This document shows positions 26,036 to 34,364 of a stretch of 64,000 bases of DNA, piece by piece. Where the stretch lies: positions 62,001 through 126,000 of the forward strand of contig PABB01000015.1 in NCBI GenBank assembly GCA_002702655.1, written 5' to 3'. The notes under the pieces were generated by a model. It had not been told where the DNA came from. It searched no databases and saw only the letters and a list, made by a program, of their open reading frames with translations. Source of the stretch: Planctomycetaceae bacterium (GTDB taxonomy: Bacteria > Planctomycetota > Planctomycetia > Pirellulales > Lacipirellulaceae). Both the position numbers and the translations under genes were made by a program. Within the stretch, counting starts at the first letter, position 1, and each line of letters begins with the position of its first letter.

Positions 26036-26108
26036 GCCCCGTTCGTCTAGTGGCCTAGGACACCGCCCTCTCACGGCGGCGACAGGGGTTCGACTCCCCT
26101 ACGGGGTA
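26036..26108 (+). tRNA. tRNA-Glu (anticodon CUC)
   Basis: A 73-base cloverleaf can be folded by eye. The acceptor stem GCCCCGT pairs with ACGGGGT (first pair G-U), the D-arm contains TCTAGTGGCCTAGGA, and the anticodon stem CCGCC/GGCGG encloses loop CTCTCAC with CUC at 34-36. The T-arm AGGGG-TTCGACT-CCCCT is standard. The discriminator base is A and CCA is not encoded. It reads GAG, the expected major Glu codon in a GC-rich genome. Confidence 0.97.
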
Positions 26109-26118
26109 CTTTCTCTCT

Positions 26119-26184
26119 CCCGCAGGTTTCGGCCTGCGGGGCGCCGCTCGCCCAGCGGGCTAGCGGCGCATCCGGCCCGTTTTT
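26119..26184 (+). terminator. Tandem hairpins after tRNA-Glu
   Basis: The first hairpin is CCCGCAGG-TTTCGG-CCTGCGGG (26119-26140). The second is GCGCCGCT...AGCGGCGC (26141-26169), followed 10 bases later by a run of five T (26180-26184). This is a plausible terminator for the tRNA transcript. Confidence 0.6.
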
Positions 26185-26232
26185 CGCGAGATCCAGGTCC
26201 CCCCAACCGCCGCGATCGCCTAGCATTCGTGG

Positions 26233-27540
26233 ATGAGTGCATCGCAAGAGACGATCTGGTGGCACGTGTATCCCCTGGGATTCTTCGGCGCAGGGGGCGC
26301 GGCCGAGTTGCCGCCGGGCGAGGTGTATCACCGCCTGGGGCAGTTGGAGCCGTGGCTCGACTATGCCGCCCAGCTCGGTTGCACGGGGCTGGCGCTGGGG
26401 CCGATCTTTGCCTCGGAAACGCACGGCTACGATACGATTGACCACGCGCGGATTGATCCGCGTTTGGGCGATGATCACGATTTTGACAAGCTGATCGCCG
26501 CGGCCCGGGCCCGGGGCTTGCAGGTGCTGTTGGACGGAGTGTTCAACCACGTCGGCCGCGGGTTTGCGCGGTTTGCCGACGCGGTGCGCGAAGGCCCGGA
26601 TTCGGACGCAGCACGGTGGTTTCACCTGTATTGGCGCACGGACGGCCGCCCGCCCGACGCCGAGGTGTTCGAAGGACACCAGTCGCTGGTCAAGCTCAAT
26701 CACAACGAGCCGGCCGTAGCCGACTATGTCGTGGACGTCATGAAGCGGTGGCTCGACCGCGGGGCCGCCGGCTGGCGGTTGGACGCGGCCTACGCCGTAC
26801 AGCCGTCGTTTTGGAAGCGCGTGCTGCCGCGCGTTCGCGCCGAATTTCCCAACGCCTATTTTGTGGGCGAGGTGATCCACGGCGATTACGTGCAGATCGT
26901 CGCCGACTCGACGCTCGACGCGGTGACTCAATACGAGTTGTGGAAAGCGATTTGGAGTTCGCTGAACGACCGCAACTTCTTCGAACTCAAGGCGGCGTTG
27001 GAACGACACGAGGGCTTCCTACAGCGGATGACCCCGCTGACGTTTCTGGGCAACCACGACGTGACGCGGATCGCCAGCCAACTGCAGGACGAGCGCTACC
27101 TGGCCCACGCGTTGGCGGTGCTGATGACGGTGGGCGGCTCGCCGTCGATCTACGCGGGCGACGAGCAAGCGTTTCGCGGCGTGAAGGAGCATCGCCACGG
27201 CGGCGACGACGCCATCCGGCCCGAGTTTCCGCCCCAGCCCAGCGAGTTGGCGCCCGAAGGCTGGCCTACATACGAACTGCATCGCGAGTTGATTGCGCTA
27301 CGTCGCGCGCGGCCATGGCTTGTGACCGGTCGCACGCAAATCGTCAGCCTCACCAACACCGGGCTGATCTACCGCACGAGCTCTCGCACCGACGCGGACG
27401 CGGTCATCGACGTCGCGCTGAACATCGACGACCAACCGCTACGCATCCCCGGGCCCAAGTTCGAAGTGATCGCCGGCGCGCTGCACGGCCGCCGCAACGC
27501 TGTCCCGCCGCATGGCTGGGCCATTGGCCGGATTCGGTAG
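26233..27540 (+). CDS. Alpha-amylase family glycosidase (GH13)
   Basis: 435 residues, no signal peptide. The GH13 conserved regions are visible: VLLDGVFNHVG (region I), GWRLDAAYA with the nucleophile Asp (region II), YFVGEVIHG with the acid/base Glu (region III) and FLGNHDVTRI with the third Asp (region IV). The small size, short domain C and the QSLVKLNHNEPAVADYV segment recall cyclomaltodextrinase-like or single-domain maltogenic enzymes. It should act on alpha-glucans in the cytoplasm, for example on stored glycogen or imported maltodextrin; the exact bond and product are unclear. No other glycogen gene is in the window. It starts ~50 bases after the tRNA terminator. Confidence 0.93.
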   Translation: MSASQETIWWHVYPLGFFGAGGAAELPPGEVYHRLGQLEPWLDYAAQLGCTGLALGPIFASETHGYDTIDHARIDPRLGDDHDFDKLIAAARARGLQVLLDGVFNHVGRGFARFADAVREGPDSDAARWFHLYWRTDGRPPDAEVFEGHQSLVKLNHNEPAVADYVVDVMKRWLDRGAAGWRLDAAYAVQPSFWKRVLPRVRAEFPNAYFVGEVIHGDYVQIVADSTLDAVTQYELWKAIWSSLNDRNFFELKAALERHEGFLQRMTPLTFLGNHDVTRIASQLQDERYLAHALAVLMTVGGSPSIYAGDEQAFRGVKEHRHGGDDAIRPEFPPQPSELAPEGWPTYELHRELIALRRARPWLVTGRTQIVSLTNTGLIYRTSSRTDADAVIDVALNIDDQPLRIPGPKFEVIAGALHGRRNAVPPHGWAIGRIR

Positions 27541-27581
27541 CAGTCGCGTTCCCCGCCGCGCCGGCAACGCTCCATATCAAC

Positions 27582-27613
27582 GTGACGCGCCGCCGCGTTG
27601 ACGCCCGCGTCAC
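27582..27613. terminator. Inverted repeat at the end of convergent genes
   Basis: GTGACGCG (27582-27589) and CGCGTCAC (27606-27613) are perfect inverted repeats with a 16-base loop. The right arm covers the stop codon of the minus-strand outer-membrane protein gene, and the glycosidase stop is 42 bases to the left. No T-run on either side. Confidence 0.4.
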
Positions 27614-28884
27614 CAGTTCAACCCGGCGCCGGCATTGAAACCGTAAAAGCCCAGGGCGCCGTCTTCGCTGGAGGCGTTCCCCGCGCCGTGCCAAACCTGG
27701 CCTTCCATCGCCAGCGACAGCAGCGGGCGGAAGACCTGCCCGCGGCGGGGCGCGCCTTCCCAGCGGAAGCCGACCTGCAACTCGCCCACCGGCAGCAGAT
27801 CGTCGCGGTACGTGGTGCGGGTCGTCGTCAGCGCGGAGGTCAGCGTGGCGTCTTCGACGGCCAGCAAACGGCTGGAGCCCTCGCCGAACAACGCCGAGCC
27901 CCGCGCCTTGCAGAACACGCCGGCGTCGGAGAAGAATCGTCGATACGCGTCCAACGAGACGGTCGGCCCATAGCCGTCGAGCTTGTGGCTGTAGTCGATT
28001 GATCCCAGCTCGGCGTCGGCGGCGTCGGTCACCGCGGCTCGGTAGGATTGCTCGACGCTGGCGTAACGGAAGCCGCATCCCACGCCAATGTCCCAGACGC
28101 GGAACGACTTGGTTTTGGTGAACTCCAGGTCGATCGCGTACACGTCAAGATCGGCGGCCGCGGCGAACACGTCGGTCGCAGCGCTGGAGGAGATGTCCAC
28201 CCCGCCCAGCGCCGGATGGGTGATGCTGCCCAGTCCGTTCGCGGGCGGACTGGTCGAGGCGGTCGCCGCCCCGTTGTCGAATTGCCACCACGCGGCCCGC
28301 ACGCCGACGCCCTCGGAGTTCTGCCAGCCGGCAAACACGCGCGGCGAGAACTCCAGGCCGTAGTCGAACTCAGTCGTCGAGAACGATTCAAAGCTCGCCC
28401 CGTCGGCGTTCATGGTCGTGTACGCTTCGTTGCTGCCGTAGCGGGGTTGCACCATCACGGCTTCAAAGCCGCCGAACCAACCGCCGCAGCGGCGCGGCGC
28501 GCACGGTTGGCAGGGATCGCAGCCGCAGTCGTCGGGAATTCCGCACGTCGCGCAATCGTCCGGCACGCCGCAAACGGCGTCGCCGCAGCCGATGTCGCAA
28601 TAAAGGTCGTCGCAGGGGGCGTCGACGTAGCTGGCGAGCTGAAGCGACTCGTCAATGAGAGCGTCGCTCACGGTCGGAGCGGGCATCGTTAGACGCGGCT
28701 GAGCGGCCCGGCGTTGCGGCGCGCGCAAAGTCGTCTCGCGCACCGGCTCCAATCGACCGGTCGCCGTGTTGCGCGCCAGTCGCCGAGCAGATTGCCCCCG
28801 GGCTTGGGGCGCGTCGATCGCCCAGCCCGTTGCTAGCAACGCAGCAACGACGGTCACGGCAGTGCGGATGACTTGGCGATCCAT
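27610..28884 (-). CDS. Outer-membrane beta-barrel protein, BBP7/Lpg1974-like
   Basis: 424 residues from the ATG at 28884, which has GAGGGAC 5 bases upstream. The signal peptide (IRTAVTVVAALLATGWAIDAPQA) is followed by a basic linker and a Cys-rich stretch (residues ~100-140: DDLYCDIGCGDAVCG, DDCATCGIPDDCGCDPC) with about a dozen cysteines. After that a barrel-like C-terminal part begins WFGGFEAVMVQPRYGSNEAY and continues as alternating amphipathic strands (FSPRVFAGWQNSEGVGVRAAWW), ending ALGFYGFNAGAGLNW with a C-terminal aromatic as in outer-membrane barrels. The family is abundant in planctomycetes. The Cys-rich linker suggests disulphides or metal binding. It belongs to the pore-forming or surface group by fold only. 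Confidence 0.82.
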   Translation of the reverse strand: MDRQVIRTAVTVVAALLATGWAIDAPQARGQSARRLARNTATGRLEPVRETTLRAPQRRAAQPRLTMPAPTVSDALIDESLQLASYVDAPCDDLYCDIGCGDAVCGVPDDCATCGIPDDCGCDPCQPCAPRRCGGWFGGFEAVMVQPRYGSNEAYTTMNADGASFESFSTTEFDYGLEFSPRVFAGWQNSEGVGVRAAWWQFDNGAATASTSPPANGLGSITHPALGGVDISSSAATDVFAAAADLDVYAIDLEFTKTKSFRVWDIGVGCGFRYASVEQSYRAAVTDAADAELGSIDYSHKLDGYGPTVSLDAYRRFFSDAGVFCKARGSALFGEGSSRLLAVEDATLTSALTTTRTTYRDDLLPVGELQVGFRWEGAPRRGQVFRPLLSLAMEGQVWHGAGNASSEDGALGFYGFNAGAGLNW

Positions 28885-29139
28885 AGCAAGTCCCTCGGCG
28901 GCAAACTTGACGAGCACGGCGAGTGCGCACGCCGGCCGCTGCCGGTCGCGGTGCACTACATGCAACAATCGGTAGGATGCGCAAAGAAATCCAATCAAAC
29001 TGACTTTGCCGCCTGCGGCTTCTGTGACAGGGGAGGGGCCGGCGGCAGAACAGCTTGTCAGACGCCACTCAACGAGTCGGCCTGAGTGCGTGCGAACGCT
29101 TGGGAAGAACGGGCGAACGCGCTCGACGGCCCATCGACC

Positions 29140-30465
29140 CTAACAAGGCTGCGGGCGACCTGGTCGTCGCAGGGGGAGCATCGCCGCCGCTGCGATTGCG
29201 AGGCCCGCGCACAACGCGGCCGCCGTCGGTTCGGGGACGGCGGCCAGCGCGGGCGACGCTCCGGCCGGCCCTTGTCGCTGCTGCCAGACGAGCAGGTCGC
29301 CGCCGTCGACCAGACCACTGCCATCGGCGTCCGCGGCGCCGCTGGCGCCGAACTCGCTCTGCCAGACCGCCAGGTCCGCGGCGCTCACGGCGCCATCGCG
29401 GTTGAAGTCGGCCGGGTCAAACTCGGCGAGCACCTGATAGCCCAAATCGCGCAACAGCGCCGCGTCGACCTGCGTGAGGTACTTCCGGACGCCGCGGGTC
29501 GAGTTGGGATCGAGCAGCGCCTCGGAGATGATCTCGTCGTCGCCCCAGACGGGCGACTGCACATTCGCAGCAAAGTGCCCGCCGTCGCCCGGCACCGGTC
29601 CGCCGTACGCTGCCACAAGGTTGTTCCCATTGAAGAATTCGTCGCTGCCGTCGAATTCCACGCCCACATACGCGTCCATATTGCTGTCGCTGGCGCCCAA
29701 CGCGTGCAACAACTCGTGCAGCGTGGTGCCGTACAGGTCCGTGCGATTGGTGGCGGTCAAGTCAATCGAGGCGAGTTGAAATCCCTTCCAACTGTCGGTC
29801 GTGGTCGACCAATCCCAATTGTCGCTGGCGATGTCGGTGGCCGGGGTCTTGTCGGGATCTTGCTCGCCGTAATCGTCGCGCGGATCGACCCCGGGTTCCG
29901 AGCCCGTGTGCCAATTGTTGCCGCTGTCGAAAAAGACGTAGCCGCCCCAGGTGTTGAACTCGGCGAGCGCCAGCCCGGCGGCGTTGCGGCGATCGTCGCC
30001 GCGCCAAATTGCCTTGGCGTGGGCGGTCGTCCCGAAATCGAACTCAAAGGCGCTGACGTAGACGACGTATTCGTTGGCCGCCACGCTCGTGCGATTCGTG
30101 ACCGGAATCGTGTAGGAGTAGCCGCGGCCGTCGCTCTCGGCGGTCCCCGCCAGCGGCTGCCCCGACAGGTCGAAGATCGAACTCGCGTCGATGTCGCTCA
30201 GCCCGAGGGTCGAGCTCAGACTGGTCACCGGCCCCCAGTCGTCGTTGACGATGATTGACGAGAGGAACGCGGCCGCCGAGTCGACCGCCGCACGGCGCGC
30301 CGCCCCCGCCGGCGTGTCGCCAAACCAATCCTCGTTCATCGCGTCGAGGGTGTAGTCGAGCGTGATGTTGATGGCCAGTGCGCTTGGCACTGCCCAACCC
30401 AGGACGCCCGCCGCGAAGAGGAAGACGGCGGTGCGGCGGAACCCGCCGGCAGAGGTTCTGATCAT
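29140..30465 (-). CDS. PEP-CTERM secreted zinc metalloprotease
   Basis: 441 residues from the ATG at 30465; a TTG 5 codons upstream is less likely. The signal peptide (TAVFLFAAGVLGWAVPSALA) precedes a domain with the metal motif TTLHELLHALGAS, a HExxHxxG zinc site as in matrixin/metzincin-like peptidases, though the third zinc ligand expected 10-11 residues on is not certain. A dockerin-like pair follows (ADFNRDGAVSAADLAVWQ and ADGSGLVDGGDLLVWQ), then VPEPTAAALCAGLAIAAAAM and a basic tail. It is probably exported, processed by exosortase, and active on the surface or outside. Substrate unknown. It is followed on the same strand by the outer-membrane protein gene after ~255 bases with no gene. 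Confidence 0.87.
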   Translation of the reverse strand: MIRTSAGGFRRTAVFLFAAGVLGWAVPSALAINITLDYTLDAMNEDWFGDTPAGAARRAAVDSAAAFLSSIIVNDDWGPVTSLSSTLGLSDIDASSIFDLSGQPLAGTAESDGRGYSYTIPVTNRTSVAANEYVVYVSAFEFDFGTTAHAKAIWRGDDRRNAAGLALAEFNTWGGYVFFDSGNNWHTGSEPGVDPRDDYGEQDPDKTPATDIASDNWDWSTTTDSWKGFQLASIDLTATNRTDLYGTTLHELLHALGASDSNMDAYVGVEFDGSDEFFNGNNLVAAYGGPVPGDGGHFAANVQSPVWGDDEIISEALLDPNSTRGVRKYLTQVDAALLRDLGYQVLAEFDPADFNRDGAVSAADLAVWQSEFGASGAADADGSGLVDGGDLLVWQQRQGPAGASPALAAVPEPTAAALCAGLAIAAAAMLPLRRPGRPQPC

Positions 30466-30609
30466 TGTGTTGTTAGGCAAGATCGCGATGCCGTGCGTTC
30501 GGAGTCAACAGCGACGGGGCGAAAAACGGCTGGCCAGCCGACGCCAGCCATGGGGCCTGCGCGGGCGCGGCACGGACCTCGGTAGTCGTTGACACGCCCT
30601 GTCAGCGAT

Positions 30610-31725
30610 CTAGAAGCTCACGGAATCGATGATCTGCCCGTCGTCGGGATTGCCCAGGTACATATGCGTCCGGTGGTCCAGGTCCTCGCTCAAGAAGTGC
30701 ACCGATCCGTCCACGAACACGCACATGACGCCGCCCGGGTGCCAGCCGTAGGCGCAATCGTTGACGTCGCTGCGGTTGCGATCGTCCAGATAGCTGTGCA
30801 ACTTCTCGGCGGCAAGGGTGACCTCGGGGTCGACATTCTCTTTCCAAAACTCCTTGGCCGTGCCGAAACTGCAGTTCAACGTGAACTCGGTCTTGTAGAG
30901 CATCACCTCGTCCCAGTCGCCGCCGGGCGTACCGATCCACATGGGCCAGCGGGCGCCGTATGTGTTTGTTTCGATCGCGTAGGCCGCCTCGCCCGCGGCG
31001 ATCGTGTTGCTCAGGCCGTCGGGAATCTGCTTGAACTTCAACTGCGTGAAGGAGGGTTGCTCGACCTCGATCGCGGCGCCGCCGTCGTCAGGTTTGTAGG
31101 TGCGGACCCGTCCGACGTCCTTCGGATCGGGACGCACCAGGACGCCCCGGCGACCGACGCCTTTGGAACCCTTGTAACTGGTTGTCGCCAGGCCCACGGC
31201 CAACTCGTTGGTCACGTCATTGGGTACGGTCAGCGGGAGCGCCGACGAAGGGCAGACGAACGGTTCGATGATCGTGTCGGAACCGGGAATCACCTGGCCC
31301 AATGACGCGGCATACTCAAACGGCCGATAAAACTCCCACGCCGAGCCCGCGAAACCGGGCGGTTTGAAGGCGGCGATTTGGTCGTAAATCGGCCGCTGCT
31401 CGATGTAGGGCAGGATTTTTGTCATCCATCCCAGGCCCTGCGAGTTGTCCGTGGCGTTCTTGCGTGGATCGCCGTAGACCCCCTGGGGCAACGCTTTCTC
31501 CGCGTCGTGAATGTTTTGCAGCGCCAGCCCGATCTGCTTGAGATTGTTCTGGCACTGCGCACGACGGGAGGCCTCGCGCGCAGCCTGGATCGCCGGCAGG
31601 AGCAGTGCGACCAAAACGCCGATGATGGCGATCACGACCAGCAGCTCGACCAGGGTGAAGGCTTGCATCGCACGCGACGCGGCGGGTCGTGATCGGCCGA
31701 GCGAGAATTTCTTGAGAACTGCCAT
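30610..31725 (-). CDS. DUF1559 pseudopilin-like protein
   Basis: 371 residues from the ATG at 31725, with GGAAGAGGTAG just upstream. The N-terminus has a prepilin-type segment ([20 protein letters not shown]) cleavable by a prepilin peptidase, then the invariant AREASRRAQCQNNLKQIGLAL. The C-terminus carries the H-x9-DG motif as HPGGVMCVFVDG. Planctomycetes encode dozens of such proteins; they resemble type II pseudopilins and sit in the inner membrane facing the periplasm, but their role is unknown. Only 2 bases separate its start codon from the stop of the upstream PEP-CTERM gene, and its ribosome-binding site lies inside that gene, so the two are translationally coupled and probably work together. 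Confidence 0.93.
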   Translation of the reverse strand: MAVLKKFSLGRSRPAASRAMQAFTLVELLVVIAIIGVLVALLLPAIQAAREASRRAQCQNNLKQIGLALQNIHDAEKALPQGVYGDPRKNATDNSQGLGWMTKILPYIEQRPIYDQIAAFKPPGFAGSAWEFYRPFEYAASLGQVIPGSDTIIEPFVCPSSALPLTVPNDVTNELAVGLATTSYKGSKGVGRRGVLVRPDPKDVGRVRTYKPDDGGAAIEVEQPSFTQLKFKQIPDGLSNTIAAGEAAYAIETNTYGARWPMWIGTPGGDWDEVMLYKTEFTLNCSFGTAKEFWKENVDPEVTLAAEKLHSYLDDRNRSDVNDCAYGWHPGGVMCVFVDGSVHFLSEDLDHRTHMYLGNPDDGQIIDSVSF

Positions 31726-31727
31726 GT

Positions 31728-34211
31728 CTACCTCTTCCTTGGGACTCGCCGGCGCGAGCGCCGCAAGCCGGCGCCGGCGAGCCCGCTGAGCATCAACAAC
31801 CACCCGGATGGTTCGGGGACGCCGCCGGCATTGGCGCCAGCCGACGCCCCGGCGCCATAGTTCTGCTGCCAATCGGCCAGATCGGCGGCGTCATAGGTTG
31901 GGCCGAAGCCGCGTTGCCATGCGAGAAAATCTTGCCCGTCGACGTCGCCGTCATTGTCAAAGTCGCCGCCGAGTCCGTCCAGCCCGAGTCCGGTAATCGC
32001 GGCAACCCCGTCCCAGTTTTCGATGTTCCATGCGGTGGGATCGTCGAGGTAGGACAGGCCTGTCAAACCGTTGATCACGCGATCGCGCACGTCGGCTGCC
32101 GAGGCGCGCAGCGTCGTCAGTCTCGCTCCCGCGGAGGCAAACGTGATTGTACCGCCGGCGTCGACGATTTCATCGCCCGCGGTGGAACCGCCCAGCAAGG
32201 TGGCGATCGACGATCCGTCTAGCACCAGGCTAATGCCTTCCTGAATTGCGTCCGCCGCTAGCGTCGAATTGCCGGCTAGCGTCAACGTCGAGCCTTCCGC
32301 CTGGGGACCGTTGAATAGGTCTTCCACGTCGCCCGTGCCGTCGTTGACGTTGATGTCGGTGTCAGTCACCGTGAAATCAATTTCGTATCGGAGCCCCAAA
32401 CGATCGCGCGACACGAACGAGGCGTTGCTTACCGACGTAACCGAGTTGTCGAGCAGCACGTTGTCAGCCGCAATGAACGTGGTCCCGTCGATGATGGCGT
32501 CGACGGCATCTTGAAACTCGATGTCGTCGCCAAGCGACTCGATCGTGCCCCCCGATAGCAGCGTCGTGCCGTGGAAGAAAATGTCCTCGAACACGGTCAT
32601 CGTCGCGTCGGTGAATTTGAATCCCGAGCCAAACAGGAACTCGACCTCGTCGACCGATTCGGGGAAATTCAGCACAGAGCCGGGAGTCATTTCCAGGCTG
32701 CTGCCCGACTCGAAAACGGCTTTGCGACCGAGCCCGTTGGCGGGCGTGCCGGACGACACCGTGTCGCCGTCAATGACTAGCGCGTGTTGGATGCGCTGGC
32801 CGGGTTCGATCGTCCCCGCGGGGGCGGCATTGCCCGTGCCGTCCGGTTGGTCGTTCCAGTTGTTCTCGTCGAAGAAGTCGCCGCCCGAGGGGCCCACAAA
32901 ATAAAACGGCGAGGGGATCAGCCCCGCCTTCTCGGTGGTGTCGACGACGTACAGATCGGTCACCCCGCTGGTCGTGAGATCGCCCAGGTAATAGACCTGC
33001 GACGAGTCCGGCGTGAAAACGATTTGGCCGCCCTCCTGGCCCGTGATGCCCGAGGAAATCGACACGTCGAAATCGCCGGAATTGATCGGCGCCGGGTCGC
33101 TGATGCGAATGCTGTTGCCGACGCCCCCGGTGACGGGGGTCAAGAACAGCTCGGAGTTGGCGCCCAGGTTCTGCCCAGCGACGTACGCGACCTGCGTGCC
33201 GTTGGGCGCCAGGGCAAAGCTGGTCACGTCGCCCGCCCAATGCAGGTTGTCGCTAATCCGGGTGGGCGTGCCGCCGGTGATGGGGACGGAGAACAGTTCG
33301 CTACGACCCAGGCTCTCGTAGTCGCCGATGAAAAACACCGTTTGGCCGTCCGCCGACACCTGCAGTTGCTTCTCGATCGAAAAGTCGTGCGCCACGACCG
33401 GCATGGGAATCTCGATGGCCGTGCCGCCGGAGGTCGGGATTGTGTAAAGCTTAGGGCGGATATCGCCGCGGTTGATCCGGGCGGCGATTGGGTTGTCCGG
33501 GGCGAACACAATCGACGCACCGTCGGGGGTGACGTCGAACAGCCCCACGTCGATGTCGCCATCGCCGGGCGCCGTGACCGGCGTGACGACCCCCGCCGCT
33601 GTGCGTTTGTAAATGCGGTCCCAGTCGGGGCCGCTGGAAAACCAGGGCTGCGGGTCGTCAGGCACGTCGAAATCGGGAATCGCCGCCCCGTCGAAGCCCG
33701 AGTTGTTGTTGATGAAATACACGTCCGACCCGCTGTAGATCGGATGGTGGTTGCCGTCGCCCGGCCCAACCAGATTGGGGTCGGCGCCGAAAAGCCCGGT
33801 GAAATTCGAACTGCCCTCGCCGGTGATCGGCATCGTGTAGATCGTGTTGACCGCCGTGGAGTTGCCGTTGTGCGAGAACAGAATCGTCTGGCCGTCGGGC
33901 GAGATCACCGGCGCGAACTCGACATCGTAGGAATTCACGAGAAAGCTGTTGGTGCTCAACTGAGCGAGCGCCGCCACGTCGTTGGCCGGATCAGCCGGCA
34001 CGGCCAGCGACCAGACGCGATCGCCGCCCGCGCTGAACTGTCCTGTCAAGACGATCGTGCCGCCGTCGGGCGTCAAAGCGATATTGTCAAACTGCCGCGG
34101 GGTCGCGCCGCCCGTGGCAGGGTTCGTCATGATTCTCACCGCCCCGGCATTGCCAACGAGCAAGCCGACGAGCGAGATGATGGCCAATGGCCCGATCAAG
34201 AAAAAACGCAT
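31728..34211 (-). CDS. PEP-CTERM protein with TolB-like beta-propeller and a shared beta-module
   Basis: 827 residues from the ATG at 34211 (GGAGAG ~6 bases upstream). A signal peptide (PLAIISLVGLLVGNAGA) is followed by a repeated WD40/TolB-type propeller (~25-430) with units such as LTPDGGTIVLTGQF, ISPDGQTILFSHNG, VSADGQTVFFIGDY and FTPDSSQVYYLGDL. At ~436 begins a second module, YFVGPSGGDFFDENNWND, built of short beta-helix-like strands and paralogous to the whole of the next upstream gene product. A dockerin-like region (GDFDNDGDVDGQDFLAWQRG) and VPEPSGWLLMLSGLAGAGL close the protein. It is exported and surface-sorted. A binding or scaffold role is inferred from the propeller; no enzyme site was seen. 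It is translationally coupled to the DUF1559 gene downstream. Confidence 0.88.
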   Translation of the reverse strand: MRFFLIGPLAIISLVGLLVGNAGAVRIMTNPATGGATPRQFDNIALTPDGGTIVLTGQFSAGGDRVWSLAVPADPANDVAALAQLSTNSFLVNSYDVEFAPVISPDGQTILFSHNGNSTAVNTIYTMPITGEGSSNFTGLFGADPNLVGPGDGNHHPIYSGSDVYFINNNSGFDGAAIPDFDVPDDPQPWFSSGPDWDRIYKRTAAGVVTPVTAPGDGDIDVGLFDVTPDGASIVFAPDNPIAARINRGDIRPKLYTIPTSGGTAIEIPMPVVAHDFSIEKQLQVSADGQTVFFIGDYESLGRSELFSVPITGGTPTRISDNLHWAGDVTSFALAPNGTQVAYVAGQNLGANSELFLTPVTGGVGNSIRISDPAPINSGDFDVSISSGITGQEGGQIVFTPDSSQVYYLGDLTTSGVTDLYVVDTTEKAGLIPSPFYFVGPSGGDFFDENNWNDQPDGTGNAAPAGTIEPGQRIQHALVIDGDTVSSGTPANGLGRKAVFESGSSLEMTPGSVLNFPESVDEVEFLFGSGFKFTDATMTVFEDIFFHGTTLLSGGTIESLGDDIEFQDAVDAIIDGTTFIAADNVLLDNSVTSVSNASFVSRDRLGLRYEIDFTVTDTDINVNDGTGDVEDLFNGPQAEGSTLTLAGNSTLAADAIQEGISLVLDGSSIATLLGGSTAGDEIVDAGGTITFASAGARLTTLRASAADVRDRVINGLTGLSYLDDPTAWNIENWDGVAAITGLGLDGLGGDFDNDGDVDGQDFLAWQRGFGPTYDAADLADWQQNYGAGASAGANAGGVPEPSGWLLMLSGLAGAGLRRSRRRVPRKR

Positions 34212-34364
34212 GAATGACTCTCCAGACGCCTGCTTCTCTGTGCGGCCGACCCGCTTGGCGTTCCGCAAGACCAAAGTTGGGCAGCGCCGCAAGCGGCGCT
34301 GCCCAGCCGTCGAGTGTTTGCACACCGATCAGAATGCTGTCAACTCAATCGTCGCGGCCCCAAC

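Noticed and set aside
26034-26441. A short plus-strand open frame starting at the tRNA
   Set aside because: It reads through the tRNA-Glu sequence and its terminator and has no protein features.
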